Position numbers and translations under genes: made by a program
Part shown: positions 23,460 through 34,609 of the stretch, piece by piece
Layout: each line of letters starts with the position of its first letter
Numbering within the stretch: position 1 is the stretch's first letter
Source: Gonatopus flavifemur
Lineage: Eukaryota; Arthropoda; Insecta; Hymenoptera; Dryinidae
NCBI GenBank assembly: GCA_018340375.1
Contig: JAFFJZ010000042.1
Span: forward strand, 1,798,001 to 1,862,000
DNA length: 64,000 nt
Direction of reading: 5' to 3'
Notes under the pieces: model-generated
What the model was told of the DNA's origin: nothing
Seen by the model: only the letters and a program-made list of their open reading frames with translations
The model's database searches: none

Positions 23460-25947
23460 AAACAGGCTGAGATCCACATCATCAATGATGAGTAATTCGG
23501 GTCCTTATTCCCATATAATTACCGGACAAACCCGGATATACGTCCATCTTACACCTAGCAATTTCGGCTGCGTACCCGGATGAGCCCGTATACGATGGCG
23601 ATTTTCCAAAACTGACCCGGAAATTACCCGTATGAGACCAGAAGGGATGCCAATCATGGATCATAATCCAATTTCGTGTCCTAATTTCCGCATAATTACC
23701 GGATGAACCCGGATATACGTCCATCTCACACCTAGCAATTCCCGCTGCGTACCCGGATGAACCCGTATACGATGCCGATCGAACAAAACTTGTCCCGGGT
23801 ATTACCCGGATGAAACCGGGAGAGATGCCAATCATGGATTACAATTCAATTTCGTGTCCTAATTCCCGTATAATTACCGGATGAACCCGGATATACGTCG
23901 ATCTTATACCTAGCAATTCCCGCTGCGTATCCGGATGAAACCGTAAACAATGGCGATCTTCCAAAACTGACCCGGAAACTACCCGTATGAAACCGGGAGG
24001 GATGCCAATCATCAATTACGTTTCAATTTCGTGTCCTAATTCCCGTGTAATGACCGGATGAACCCGGATATACATGCATCTTACACCTAGCAATTCCCGC
24101 TGCGTACCCGGATGAACCCATAAACGATGGCGCTCTTCCAGAACTTACCCGGATATTGACCGTATGAGACCGGAATGGATGCCAATCATCGATTACAATT
24201 CAATTTCGTGACCTAATTCCCGTATATTTACCGGATGAACCCGGATATACGTCCATCATACACCCAGCAATTCCCGCCACATACCCGGATGAACCCGTAA
24301 ACGATGGCGATCTTCCAAAACTGACCCGGAAATTACCCGTATGAGACCAGAAGGGATGCCAATCATGGATTATACTTCAATTTCGTGTCCTAATTTCCTC
24401 ATAATTACCGGATGGACCCGGATATACGTCCACCTTACACCTAGCAATTCCCGCTGCGTCCCCGGATGAACCCGTACACGATGGCAATCTTCCAAAACTG
24501 ACCCGGAAATTACCCGGATCAAACCGGGAGGGATGCCAATCATGGATGACAATTCAATTTCGTGTCCTAATTCCCGTATAATTACCGGATAAACCCGGAT
24601 ATACGTCCATCTTACACCTATCAATTCCCGCTGCGAACCCGGATGAACCCATAAACGATGGCGATCTTCCAGAACTCACCCGGATATTACCCGTATGAGA
24701 CCGGAATGGATGCCCATCATCGATTACGATTCAATTTCGTGTCCTAATTCCCGTATATTTACCAGATGAACCCGAGTATACGTCCATGATACACCCAGAA
24801 ACTCCCGCCACATACCCGGATGAACCCGTAAACGATGGCAATCTTCCAAAACTGACCCGGAAATTACCCGTATGAAACCGGGAGGGATGCCAATTATCGA
24901 TTATAATCCAATTTCTTGTCCTGATTACCGTATAATCACCGGATGAACCCGGATATCGCTCATCTTCCATCTAGCAATTCCCGCTGCGTACCCGGATGCA
25001 CCCGTATATGATGCCGATCTTCCCAAACTTACCCGGATATCACCCGGATGAGACCGGAAAGGATGCCGATCATCGATCATAATCCAATTTCGTTTCCCAA
25101 TTTCCGTATAATTACCGGATGAACCCGGATATACGTCCATCATACACCCAGCAATTCCCGCCACATACCCGGATGAACGCGTATACGATGGCGATTTTCC
25201 AAAACTGACCCGGAAATTACCCGTATGAGACAGAAGGGATGCCAATCATGGATTATAATCCAATTTCGTGTCCTAATTTCCGCATAATTACCGGATGAAC
25301 CCGGATATACGTCCATCTTACACCTAGCAATTCCCGCTGCGTCCCCGGATGAACCCGTACACGATGGCGATCTTCCAAAACTGACCCGGAAATTACCCGT
25401 ATGAAACCAGGGGGGATGCCAATCATCGTTTACAATTCAATTTCGTGTCTTAATTCCCGTATAATTACCGGATGAATCCGGATATACGTTCATCTTACAC
25501 CTAGCAATTCCCGTCACGTACCCGGATGAACCCGTATACGATGCCGATCGAAAAAAACTTGCCCCGGATATGTCCCGGATGAGTCCGGATGGCATACTGA
25601 TTATCAGTTATCAATGAATTTCGTGATCTAATTCCCGTATGATTACCGGATGAACCCGGATTTACCTCCGTCTCTTGTTTAGCTTTTCCCGCCACGTGCC
25701 CGGATAAACCCGTACACAATGCCGATCTCCCTAAACTTGCCCGAATATGACCCGTATGCACCCGGATACAGTTTATTTTCCATTTTTATTAATCCCGGAC
25801 GGTATCCGGATAAACCCGTATACATACCCGGAACAGAAAACGATTCCCGTAAAACACCCGGATACATCCGTATACTCCTCCGTTCGGGTTCCTGTTCGGG
25901 TCTTATTCCGTTCTCATCGGATCTCTTTCCGACTTTTTTACCAGGGT
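23460..25947. repeat. 177-bp tandem array ending in a CCCTGG-family terminus
   Basis: The anchor AATTTCGTGT recurs at 23671, 23848, 24025, 24202, 24379, 24556, 24733, 24910, 25086, 25262, 25439 and 25617: twelve anchored units, mostly 177 bp apart. Each unit holds several CCGGAT, CCCGTA and CGGATATACGTC words. The last 250 bases leave the period and end CCGACTTTTTTACCAGGG, the right terminus of the CCCTGG MITEs. No matching left terminus was found. Open frames on the minus strand are by-products of a 177 (3 x 59) period. The array abuts a mariner fragment at 25948. Confidence 0.8.
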
Positions 25948-26329
25948 GCTGTCTTTCGTCGAGTTCATGTGGAACCCATTTCTCCACTTTTTGTACCTCT
26001 CCCATGGCTTCCAACCGTAGGGAGATGGCTTCTCGGGTCACCTTTAACTGATCCGCCGGTTGCTGTGTTTGAGCGTCGTCTTCGTCCAACAAGGCTTGCA
26101 GGTCAGCGTCTTCAAACTTTTTCGGTGGTCTTCCACGTTCTTCGTTCCTGACGTCAAAATTGCCACTTTTGAACCGTTTGAACCACTCGAAACACTGTGT
26201 TTCACCGAGAGTATGCTCAGCACACGCCTCCACAAGCATTCGGTGCGATTCGGCTGCGGTTTTCTTCAGATGAAAACAGAAAAGTAGTGCTGTCCGCAAA
26301 TCGTATTTTGTTGGCACAAAACTCGACAT
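25948..26329 (-). pseudogene. Mariner transposase N-terminal fragment
   Basis: From ATG at 26329 the minus strand encodes about 127 residues typical of mariner transposases: TALLFCFHLKKTAAESHRML, then a second helix-turn-helix block with ETQCFEWFKRFKSG, the DERG-like stretch NEERGRPPKKFED, and WVPHEL followed by DERQ. These are the paired DNA-binding domains that hold the terminal repeats. The frame then runs without a stop into the repeat array, which adds roughly 90 meaningless codons. The whole catalytic D,D34D domain is missing, so the protein could bind ends but not transpose. Confidence 0.8.
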
Positions 26330-26501
26330 GTTTATCTCTAATTAACTAATGCTACTGAATGGAACACGTGTTATTGTGAGTTGGAAATCTTTGTCGGATA
26401 TCAATACAATAACAAGACACCGCTGACGTGATGTGTCGGTAACTGCATCGACATCTAGCGCCACCTATGGGCAAATTCCGGTTTCATACTTACACACCTG
26501 G
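25948..26501 (-). mobile_element. 5' part of a mariner element
   Basis: The minus-strand end reads CCAGGTGTGTAAGTATGAAA, preceded by TA at 26502-26503, as expected of a mariner terminal repeat and its TA target. The transposase start lies about 170 bp inward. The element stops abruptly at the CCCTGG terminus of the 177-bp array, and its other end is not visible in the window. Confidence 0.7.
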
Positions 26502-26792
26502 TATTTCTCCTACTTTAAGGGCGATGCTTCGACATAAGAGTGTCATTTTCTTATTTCAACTAGGGAATTTACAATTAACCCTTCACAGTGTAACGTAGGC
26601 CAAAACCCCTTTTCCTGTCGTAAAGTGGTGTGTTTTCCTAACTAATAATGCTTGGGTGGCAACATTAGTACTATTGAACTGTTAGGTATAACCATGCATT
26701 TGCATCAACTATTAGATATTACTATGAATTATGTATCATGTTGGAGCATGCCTTGATGCATTTCAATTATAATTGATGCTTTCCACTAATAG

Positions 26793-28670
26793 GAACATAT
26801 CAAGAATCGTTGGAGAAAGTGCAACTTCTCAAGACACAAGACCACGTTCTAACGTGTGATTCTCAGAGCGATACCGACCCCCAGGAAGAAATCGAGAAGG
26901 CCATTAAGCAAAATGCGTTGTTAAAACAAGCTGAATCATTAATGGAAGAGTTTACTGCATCGACATCAAATGTGCCACAATCGCAGATTTTAAATTGTAA
27001 ATACAATTGTAGAAGAAATTTCAGTTACCGATAATCCATTAATATATTTTGATGACTGTGATCATTAATCGCAATATAATCTACAGGTCAAATATCTTAT
27101 GAAGAAGATATAAATAAAGGCGCAGGAAGGAAGCAGAAAAATGAATCCTTGAGTGAAAAATTTGGAAATGGTATTACCTCACCGATGTATTGAAAACTGT
27201 TGTATGTTACCTCTTAGTCGCTTTATACGAGGAAGAAAAATGTTTTTCATCAGAACCATTGAAAACGTATTCAAAACCAATTGGCTCCGGAGACTTAATT
27301 ATTTTTTACGTAGAGTTTCTTATACATATATGGAACCTGCACAACACAATAATCCAAAAACAGTTCATAATGAGTTGGACCTATAAGAATTCAAAATTAA
27401 TTGATCAAAAACTGTTTATGAACTATTGTGCTATATAGAAGTATGTGATTCAATTTCACAATGAAAAACTGGAAATCTAGTTTGTGCAACATACAGGAGC
27501 CTTCCGAAGCAGCTGACCCGATCATCTGTTCAAGACCAGATCACTTGTGATTGGTTGAGAAGTGATCTGGTCATGACCAGCTGATCAGGTCAGCTACTTC
27601 GGAAGGCTCCACAATGGTGTGTGCAATATCGACAATAATAATTTATTTGATCAATGATTTGTATATTTTACTTTTTGTACAGTAACAAGCCTCAATGGAG
27701 AAGCTTCTGTTTCACGCTTATCCACGGATGAGAATGAACCTCCTCCTAAAAAAATTTTATATTCTACTGCGAATTCTGCACCTTCAGAAAGTATGCAACC
27801 AGGCACATCGTCAATTCAAAAATCCTCAATCGCTTCAACAAGTGGAAAGGACAAACATCAAGCAGGTATGAAGATGGTTCGATTTTAATCATTTGTTTTG
27901 GAGTACATGAATCGTCCGAAGCAGCAAATTCACATCCATGGGGAACTTGTGATATATCCACTACATGCATTTAGCACAAATAGATACATTCAAAGTAGTT
28001 TCATACAACATTGTCAAAAATGAAAGTTCTTTGAACAGGACATGGAATATGTTTTACTGCATTGAATGAATATAACCAATTGAAACTTCCATAGTATTTT
28101 ATCAGAAGATTGGTGCTGCTTGGGGTATAGAATATCTGAAAATTCTGATATTTTTATCATTTTTCCAAAATGAGAGGCGTTGAGAAGAAAGAGAAAATCA
28201 TGATTGACTAAAAAAAAGCAATTGCTCCTCGATTTTTATTGTAACCTTATGTATAAAATTTTATTCGTCTCACAGTGTCAGGAGCTAGTGATGTAGTTAT
28301 TATGGATTTGAACGTACCAATAGTCGACAATGCGGAATCACTCGGTTATGATTATGGTAATTGAACGTTTATAGGAACTGAATATACAATAGACGTTGAG
28401 AATGTATAGATAAATTTCACAATACTTATATTTTCAGACTTTCAGAAATTACTTCTAACTACGCTTGGCGAAATAAATTTAAAACTGGACGACCTCCACC
28501 CGTTGAGGACCAAACGTCCGTTTTTTCAACACCTTTTTCAACGACATTTCACGCTGTCGAATTGGTTGTCAAAAAATTTGCGAATAATTATTTTCAATGT
28601 AAAATTATCTGAACTTTCAGAATATGTAAGCAGATTTTCGGAAAATGCGAACTGGGAATGTTATAATTAG
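26793..28670 (+). CDS. Five exons of a DUF4806-like gene, 5' end missing
   Basis: Exons 26793-26996, 27087-27170, 27683-27865, 28276-28356 and 28438-28670 are joined by GT-AG introns that all keep phase 1. The first needs an upstream exon ending in phase 1, which I did not find. The encoded 260 or so residues contain a Glu/Lys-rich helix (QEEIEKAIKQNALLKQAESL), a Ser/Pro linker with PPPKKILYS, and a C-terminal DFQKLLLTTLGEINLKLDDL. That last motif resembles the segment preceding the DUF4806 domain of many insect proteins of unknown function, but a full DUF4806 domain does not follow. The stop TAG (28668-28670) is the first three bases of an inserted hAT MITE. The 5' part may have been lost near the mariner/array rearrangement. 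Confidence 0.55.
27496..27610. mobile_element. 115-bp palindromic MITE with GGAGCCTTCCGAAG ends
   Basis: GGAGCCTTCCGAAGCAGCTG on the left and CAGCTACTTCGGAAGGCTCC on the right, with an ACA direct repeat flanking. A truncated copy enters at the window end (63957). It sits in intron 2 of the DUF4806-like gene. Confidence 0.7.
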
Positions 28671-28963
28671 GTTTGCCAACTGTCCCGATTTCATCGGGAT
28701 GTCCCGATTTCAGACCTCAGTGTCCCAGGTCCCGATGGAGACCCTAGCGGGAGGCTATCTGTCCCAATTTTTGAAATCGATCAAGTTTCAACATATTCAT
28801 CTTCGCCTTCCATGTTGTCATCTTTCAGAACCCTTATACCACAGGGTTCTGTGGTATCACATATGATTAAAAAATTTTTTTCCACTGTCCCGATTTTCTC
28901 TTGTTGGTCCCGATTTTTTCCAACAGAATCACGAAAAATTGACTTTCAGAGTTGGCAACCCTA
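28668..28963. mobile_element. hAT MITE with perfect 8-bp duplication
   Basis: Element TAGGTTTGCCAAC...GTTGGCAACCCTA, flanked by GTTATAAT at 28660-28667 and 28964-28971. An 8-bp duplication and this terminal sequence identify hAT-type mobilisation. The interior repeats TCCCGATTT. It interrupts the last exon of the DUF4806-like gene. Confidence 0.85.
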
Positions 28964-29089
28964 GTTATAATCGTTGAAATAGAAAAAAACACGAATTTTT
29001 GATTGCACAAAATTATTATCCGTTTATTTTCGTTTCGAATTAGGGGAGACATACATCTAGGGGATGAAATTTCTGCGTCCATGGACCCT

Positions 29090-29215
29090 AAAGCTGACAT
29101 TTCATAAGGCGTCGAGCGGCAGCGTCAACATTGGAAGAAAAGAGAGGTTCGATCGGTTCTCTTTTCTCTCCCAATGTCGACGCTGCCGCTCGACGCCCCA
29201 TGGAATGTCAGCTTA
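29090..29215. mobile_element. 126-bp near-perfect palindrome
   Basis: AAGCTGACATTTCATAAGGC...GCCCCATGGAATGTCAGCTT, with long paired inner arms (GTCGAGCGGCAGCGTC / GACGCTGCCGCTCGAC). It is GC-richer than its surroundings. Probably a MITE. Confidence 0.65.
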
Positions 29216-29663
29216 AGCTTAAAAGTATGTGAGATGGTTTTTCGAAATTCAAGATGGCGACATTCAATATGGCGGCTAGAAACCAAAATATTTTTGCTTT
29301 TTCTTATTCTCCGTATCTGAGCAATATTCCTGAATGAATTCGATGTACCCACACGTATTATTAGGTTTTTGGGCCCAAAATTGTTGAAACTGTACGATTC
29401 TCATGAAAATCAGTACATGGGGGTTTTCGGGATCCCTGATGACTAATCGGAGGTCAGATTCTATGAATTCAAAATGGCGGTTCGAATATGGCAGCAAGAA
29501 GTCTCGATTTTCGTTCCTCCAGTTTTTTGTCAATTTATCGATATTTTCCTCCTCACATAGATGGATCTAAGTATTCTTCGGATCACTGAATACAAATTCA
29601 GTGTCAGATCTGCTGAATACAATATGGCAGAGCCAATATGGCTTCGGAAGAGTACTGAAATTG
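29216..29663. repeat. Degenerate ATGGCGG repeat block
   Basis: Phrases like ATTCAAGATGGCGAC...ATGGCGGC recur near 29250, 29465 and 29615 with drifting sequence between. The style resembles the 122-bp array at 46926 (CCGCCATCTTGAAT in inverse). No gene supported. Confidence 0.35.
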
Positions 29664-29774
29664 TGGATGGGACCAAATCAACGAAAAGACGAATCAACAA
29701 AATCAGTGTTTGAGAAGAGAGAGTGTGATGTATCTCTCTTTTCAACCAACTTCTCGTTGATTTGGCCCCTATCC
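29664..29774. mobile_element. Short palindromic MITE, copy 2
   Basis: Left arm GGATGGGACCAAATCAACGA pairs with right arm TCGTTGATTTGGCCCCTATC. Related to the copy at 247-339. Confidence 0.6.
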
Positions 29775-30131
29775 GAAATTGTCTCATTTTTCAAGTGTTT
29801 TCTGCCGTCGATGTGTTTCCTTCGCAGTTGTTCAACTGTCACCACATCTTTCGTTCTCTGTTTCTCCAATTTTTCAAAGTTTCATCTTTTTCCTCTTAGA
29901 TTCTCATCTTCATCTGTTCTTCTGAGCACTCTGAAGGAAAACCCAAGTTCTTTCTTAGGATGTAATCAAAGCCGTCAATTGTTTCAGATTCACAATTTTT
30001 CGTTTTCGACATCGAAGTTCAGTTTTATTTTCCTCCCTCTGCACTATTTTCGCATGAAGCTCAGTCGCATCAGATGGTAGACTTATAAATGGAATCAAAA
30101 ATAAGATCGATCAGGAATCCTTCCTGTATTA

Positions 30132-31658
30132 GTGAGGAAAAAATTCGAAATGCCGGGTCCTTCGGCTGCAAAATATCCAAGACGCTCAAAGTGTACAGAA
30201 ATGCATGAAGACAATGATGATGTTGAAGAGGGTGTGAATTCTGGAACAGAAAGTTCCGATGAATCAATATCGGGAGAATCTGATTTTGAAAATGATGATA
30301 ATGACTTTCTCATTCACGACGCAGACATAATCCCAAAAATCTTGTATGAGAAAGTCCGTGATAGTTACACAGACAGTCAAACAAAACTTGAACCGAATCA
30401 CATTTATGAATGAATGGATGGTGAGAGAAAATCGATTGGCATCACTGAGGATGAATTTCTCATGTCTGAATCAACGAGAAAGAGAATTCAGGACACATCT
30501 TTCACGGAAGTTTTTGAATATTTCTTTTTCGATGATTTGAAGAATCACATCATTGATTGTACTGTCAATAACGGTTACGATCTCTCTCCTCATGATTTGA
30601 ATATATTCGTAGGAATTATAATAATGTCGATTTTTACCTCGAGAAAATCTCAAAAACACTATTGGTCTACCGATCCTCCATTGGCTTGCAATCCCATTAC
30701 TACCGTCATGAGTCGTAAAACTTCCATGACGATCAAATCAAAAATAAAATTTTCACGACCCAGTGATGAAAACCTTGATGACCGAGCATAGCGGGTACGT
30801 GATTTTTCCGAGATTTCCAGGAGAAATATAAAACAATTCGGTTTTTTCTCGACTGCCCTATCAATTGATGAGTCGATGATTCAGTTTTACGGAAGAACCT
30901 CTTTGAAGCAATATATGAAGGATAAACCAGTGCAATTTGGCATAAAAAAGTGGTCCATATGTGATCCCGAAGGATATTCATTCGACTGCGACATTACCTG
31001 TGGCAAAGGGACCAATCCTTATTCCGGACAAGAAGACACAGCACTAGGAAAATGTGCTTTGGGTAGTCGGGTAGTCTTGAAAATGATCCAAGGACTTCTC
31101 TCTACGAATGTAGTGAAGAAGATAGTTCGCTATCATTTATACTTTGATAACTTCTCCTGCAATCCCGATTTATTGGTTCACCCGAAGAATATTGGTTTAC
31201 GAGCTACAGGCACGGTGAGAGCGAATAGAGTCATTGGTGTCAGCAATGATATGGATAAAAAAGCTCCACGTGGTTCTTTCATCGTGAAGCATGAGAAAAA
31301 TAGTGGTATGAATTATATCACCATCATGGATTCGAAACCAATCTCATTACTTTCGACAGCAGCGGGAGTAACACCCTCATCTTCGAGGAAACGCCGATCC
31401 AAAGGACATGCTGGAAAGATGGAATTACCTTTCCCGAGAGCATGATTTTCATTGCAGTAACTTGATGCCTTCTATCAGATCCAAAAAATGGACTTGGGTC
31501 ATTTTTTTGAGAATAATCCAAGCTTCCGTCACAAATGCGACAGTACTAAAAAATTTGGGACGTGATAAGACGAGTAAGATTGGAACGGAAGACATGGCAT
31601 TAGCTTTCGCTCGGAAGTATTTTGTGAAAGCTCCAGCACGAGGATCAGTAGCACATAA
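30132..31658 (+). pseudogene. piggyBac transposase, decayed (copy 1)
   Basis: One frame runs from about 30132 to 31445 with in-frame stops TGA at 30411-30413 and TAG at 30789-30791. The end is displaced into another frame (31468 onward, SIRSKKWTWVIF). An acidic N-terminus is followed by the DDE_Tnp_1_7 core with LSIDESMIQFYGRTSLKQYM (first Asp) and HLYFDNFSCN (second Asp). The block that normally holds the third Asp (a GVD-type motif between the FPRA-like and IRSKKW stretches) is absent. A deletion of roughly 25 codons with a frame change is the simplest explanation. No cysteine-rich C-terminal domain follows. piggyBac enzymes excise precisely at TTAA; this copy cannot be active. Confidence 0.85.
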
Positions 31659-31715
31659 CAGTAGGAGTTCGGTTCGGTTCGGTTCGAGATTCGAACGGTT
31701 CGCACACCCCTACTG
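31659..31715. mobile_element. 57-bp insertion with TTCGG repeats
   Basis: CAGTAGGAGTTCGGTTCGG...CACACCCCTACTG: short inverted ends CAGTAG / CTACTG around tandem GGTTC units and GTTCGCACACC. It lies at the 3' end of the piggyBac relic. No clean target duplication. Confidence 0.4.
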
Positions 31716-31887
31716 CAAACTCATAGGACGCACATCACCTCCAATGAAGCGATCAAAAATCGTTTATTAGAGGGGTTGAAAATCACGCTTCCAATCCCAA
31801 CACTTGAGGCATTCGAGATTTTTGAAAATCAACTGAAAGTCAATATTGATCTTCGAAATCATGTTGTATGTCTACATTTATGTAATA

Positions 31888-32313
31888 CACGGAGAAAAAT
31901 AATGTTTCGAATGTTACTACATTTTGTATTAAAATAGCAGAATAAGTGAAATAGTATGATTTTTATAAAACATTGTGGTAAACAGTGGTGGATCCAGTAA
32001 TCCTCTACATGAGGCTTTTTTCCGTGTATCCCTCTTCAATCGTTGTGTAACAAAGGACGACTAGGGGGGTCATGACCCCCTCAGTTGTCCTTGGTTACAC
32101 GTCGATTGAAGAGGAATAGAAGATTTCTGAATCCGCCACTGGTGGTAAAAATATGTGCTTTATAATGTGAAATTATGCCAAACTACATAAACGTTTCTTC
32201 GAATCATAAACTACACGTTTTGACTACATTGTCCTGTGACAATTTCACCATTTTACTTATCCTGCTACTTTGATACAAAATGTAGTAATATTCAAACGAT
32301 TATTTTCTCCGTG
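31888..32313. mobile_element. MITE with CACGGAGAAAA ends, TA duplication, host to a nested MITE
   Basis: Left arm CACGGAGAAAAATAATGTTT and right arm AAACGATTATTTTCTCCGTG, with pairing continuing through ACTACATTTTGTAT / ATACAAAATGTAGT for more than 60 bases. TA flanks both ends. Positions 31983-32141 are a later hAT insertion. Confidence 0.75.
31983..32141. mobile_element. 159-bp hAT MITE nested in the above
   Basis: CAGTGGTGGATCCAG...CTGAATCCGCCACTG, flanked by perfect GTGGTAAA duplications at 31975-31982 and 32142-32149. Inner palindrome TCTTCAATCG...CGATTGAAGA. Confidence 0.85.
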
Positions 32314-32427
32314 TATACAGCATACTTACGAAGTAGTCCCAGGTTACATCAAGAATTTCTTCAACAATTTCTTGATTGGCGAAGTCAGATGAAATGAAAA
32401 AAAAACTCACCTTCTGTGTACTTATTG

Positions 32428-32582
32428 GGGTAGTATGCAAGAAGCCCGACCGGTAATGAGCCCGACTCCACTACTGTTGGTTGACCGCTAGGAATATTCA
32501 GTGAATTCACTAGAAATCACCAGTTTTCAGCCAATGACAAGCAGTCGAGCTTATTACTGACCACGCTTCTTGCGTACTACCC
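32428..32582. mobile_element. MITE with GGGTAGTATGCAAGAAGC ends
   Basis: GGGTAGTATGCAAGAAGC on the left and GCTTCTTGCGTACTACCC on the right, with TTATTG repeated on both flanks. No coding capacity. Confidence 0.65.
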
Positions 32583-32984
32583 TTATTGATGTTTCAACCT
32601 TATGTTGTAGGCAGGGGGATGCAACTCTGTTTGAAATAACGAAACATCATTTGAGTTCATTCAAAGATTTAGACTGTGGTGGCACTATAGTCGTCGCGAG
32701 TTTATTTGATATATGTAGTCACGTAATCGTAAATATTGATCTAATTGAAATAATGAATACAAAGAAAGTGAGTTATCTTTCATCTAAGCTGACCTCGCCA
32801 GCCAAGAAATTATTCAAGAAATTTATAAAAAAGTCAAATACACCTTCATGCACATAATATACATCAAGGACGTTTTTCTAATATTCGATATTTTCATAAA
32901 TATAAAAATGAAAACGCTTTACGTATTCCATGTGTATTGATAGAATATATCTGATTAAATTTTCGATAAAATTTTGGTCGAGAA

Positions 32985-33221
32985 CCCACACAGCACAAGG
33001 AGTTATAAATGATATTTTGCAAATGAGCATTCTGAAAGATATCTTATAGTATTCTAAGAGATATCTTATGCAACACAAAAATAACGGTTTGAAAACTCCG
33101 TTATTCTTGGAGAACAACGAAGTTCTGAAACTGTTCTTTTTATGTTGTATAAGACATCTTTTAGAATACTATAAGACATGTTTTCGAATGCTTTTTTGCG
33201 AGAACATTTGTGCTGTGTGGG
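32985..33221. mobile_element. MITE of the CCCACACAGCACAA family, AA duplication
   Basis: CCCACACAGCACAAGG...TTGTGCTGTGTGGG, flanked by AA. The interior carries AAGATATCTTAT-type palindromes. It is followed by a similar AATATTTCTGGAATATT-rich stretch to about 33400 that may be another, older copy. Confidence 0.7.
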
Positions 33222-33757
33222 AATCGAATGTATATCAAATATTTTGCACATAACATAAGGCTACTAAACATATTCAAATCCTCAAGAGTACTAATTGCTC
33301 TAGAATATCTCAGGAATATTTCTGGGATATTACTGGAACATTGTAATGTTACCAAAATATTTCTGGAATATTATTGGAATATTTGTGCTTTATGGGATAG
33401 ATCTCATTAGAGCTGTTATAAATATGCGTTAGATATTCGTTGTTTCCCACAAGTATGTATCCTAAACGCTTCAATTTCGTATACATATGTGTACCTTCAA
33501 ACTTCTGGTACTGCTTAGGTTATATTATCATACCACTATAACCATCATTATTATTACATCACTTGTTTTAGTTGTTCATTATGAATTCTCATGTTGATGG
33601 GAACAATGTAATGAGCAGAACTGTAGTATCAAATTCTAAAAGCCCTGCTGGACAAACAAGTCGCAATGCAATTCACGGCCACGAAAAATACAGATAACAA
33701 GAAGAGATTCATGGATACTCTGACATGGGATTGTATGACAAGTATGTTAGCTGGAAG

Positions 33758-33951
33758 GGTAGAGTGTCGCTGTCCCGAAAGTTCATTGTCCCGAAAGTCC
33801 GATGTACCGAAGTGCAGAATCCCGAAGGATTTTTAGTAACTTTGAATAGAATTGTCAGATGACTAGTAATGTCTAGGGATTCTTCGGGATTCTGCAATTC
33901 GGTACATCGGACCTTCGGGACAATGAACCTCCGGAACAGCGACACTCTACC
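33758..33951. mobile_element. 194-bp MITE with GGTAGAGTGTCGCTGT ends
   Basis: GGTAGAGTGTCGCTGTCCCG...GGAACAGCGACACTCTACC, with arms rich in CCCGAA and TTCGGGA. Shares the GGTAG terminus and CCCGAA words with the elements at 35006 and 35764. Confidence 0.65.
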
Positions 33952-34250
33952 AATTGGGAGGGTTCTCGCACGATTTGGACTCCATTGGGATTCCGATTCA
34001 CTTCTTCCGTTTCAGATGTCATTATGTCGCGGCGGCAGCAACAACATCTCATGACCTCTGGAAAAGAAGTTAAAAAAGCTTTGGGAGACGTGCTAACAAA
34101 CGCTGGAAAATGGTTCTCCAAAAAAACGATATTAAATCCACCGACGGAAAAAAACAAAGAGCTATGAGAGAACGAAGGATATGCAGTGTACCGGTTTTAT
34201 GAATATGCATATAAGTGTATTTATTGTATTGTGTTTTTTATTCACATCAA
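33952..34250. other. Short unassigned interval
   Basis: Contains a short frame with SDVIMSRRQQQHLMTSGK that could be an exon remnant. It has no recognised family or convincing splice partners. Confidence 0.2.
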
Positions 34251-34359
34251 CCCACACAGCACCACAGTTCAGAAAGAGTTCATTATGCATCCATTTAGGA
34301 CTAGAAGAATTCAAAATGAATGCATTAAGAACCCTTTCTGAACTGTGGTGTTGTGTGGG
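34251..34359. mobile_element. 109-bp MITE of the CCCACACAGCAC family, AA duplication
   Basis: CCCACACAGCACCACAGTTC...GAACTGTGGTGTTGTGTGGG, flanked by AA. It is nearly palindromic throughout. Confidence 0.7.
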
Positions 34360-34609
34360 AAGGACCTTCTTTCAAGTTCTGTCATTATATTGCAAAGTAT
34401 TGGTGTATTATGATTTGAATTGTTTTTGGAGTTTTCATGTATCTAACTTTGTTATTAAAATTCGTATAGGACCCTGAAATACATCCATATTATTTAATTT
34501 GATATAAACACGCATGAGAAGACTTGAATGGAGATGATGTATCATGCTGGCACAGACTTACAATGATTAAAATTGAACCCTAATGCAATCTTGACAAGTT
34601 CAATCAGAG

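Noticed and set aside
23482..25245. Several minus-strand frames of 80-117 codons with YPGSSGYAAGIARC-like repeats
   Set aside because: They exist because the tandem unit is 177 bases, a multiple of three, so any frame open in one unit stays open in the next. No start, splice or family evidence.
23460..25947. CRISPR-like regular repeats
   Set aside because: Units are contiguous 177-bp tandem copies without unique spacers, in a eukaryotic transposon context.
25679..25947. C-terminal 90 residues of the mariner frame
   Set aside because: They are read-through into the CCCTGG-family terminus and array; mariner similarity stops at the junction.
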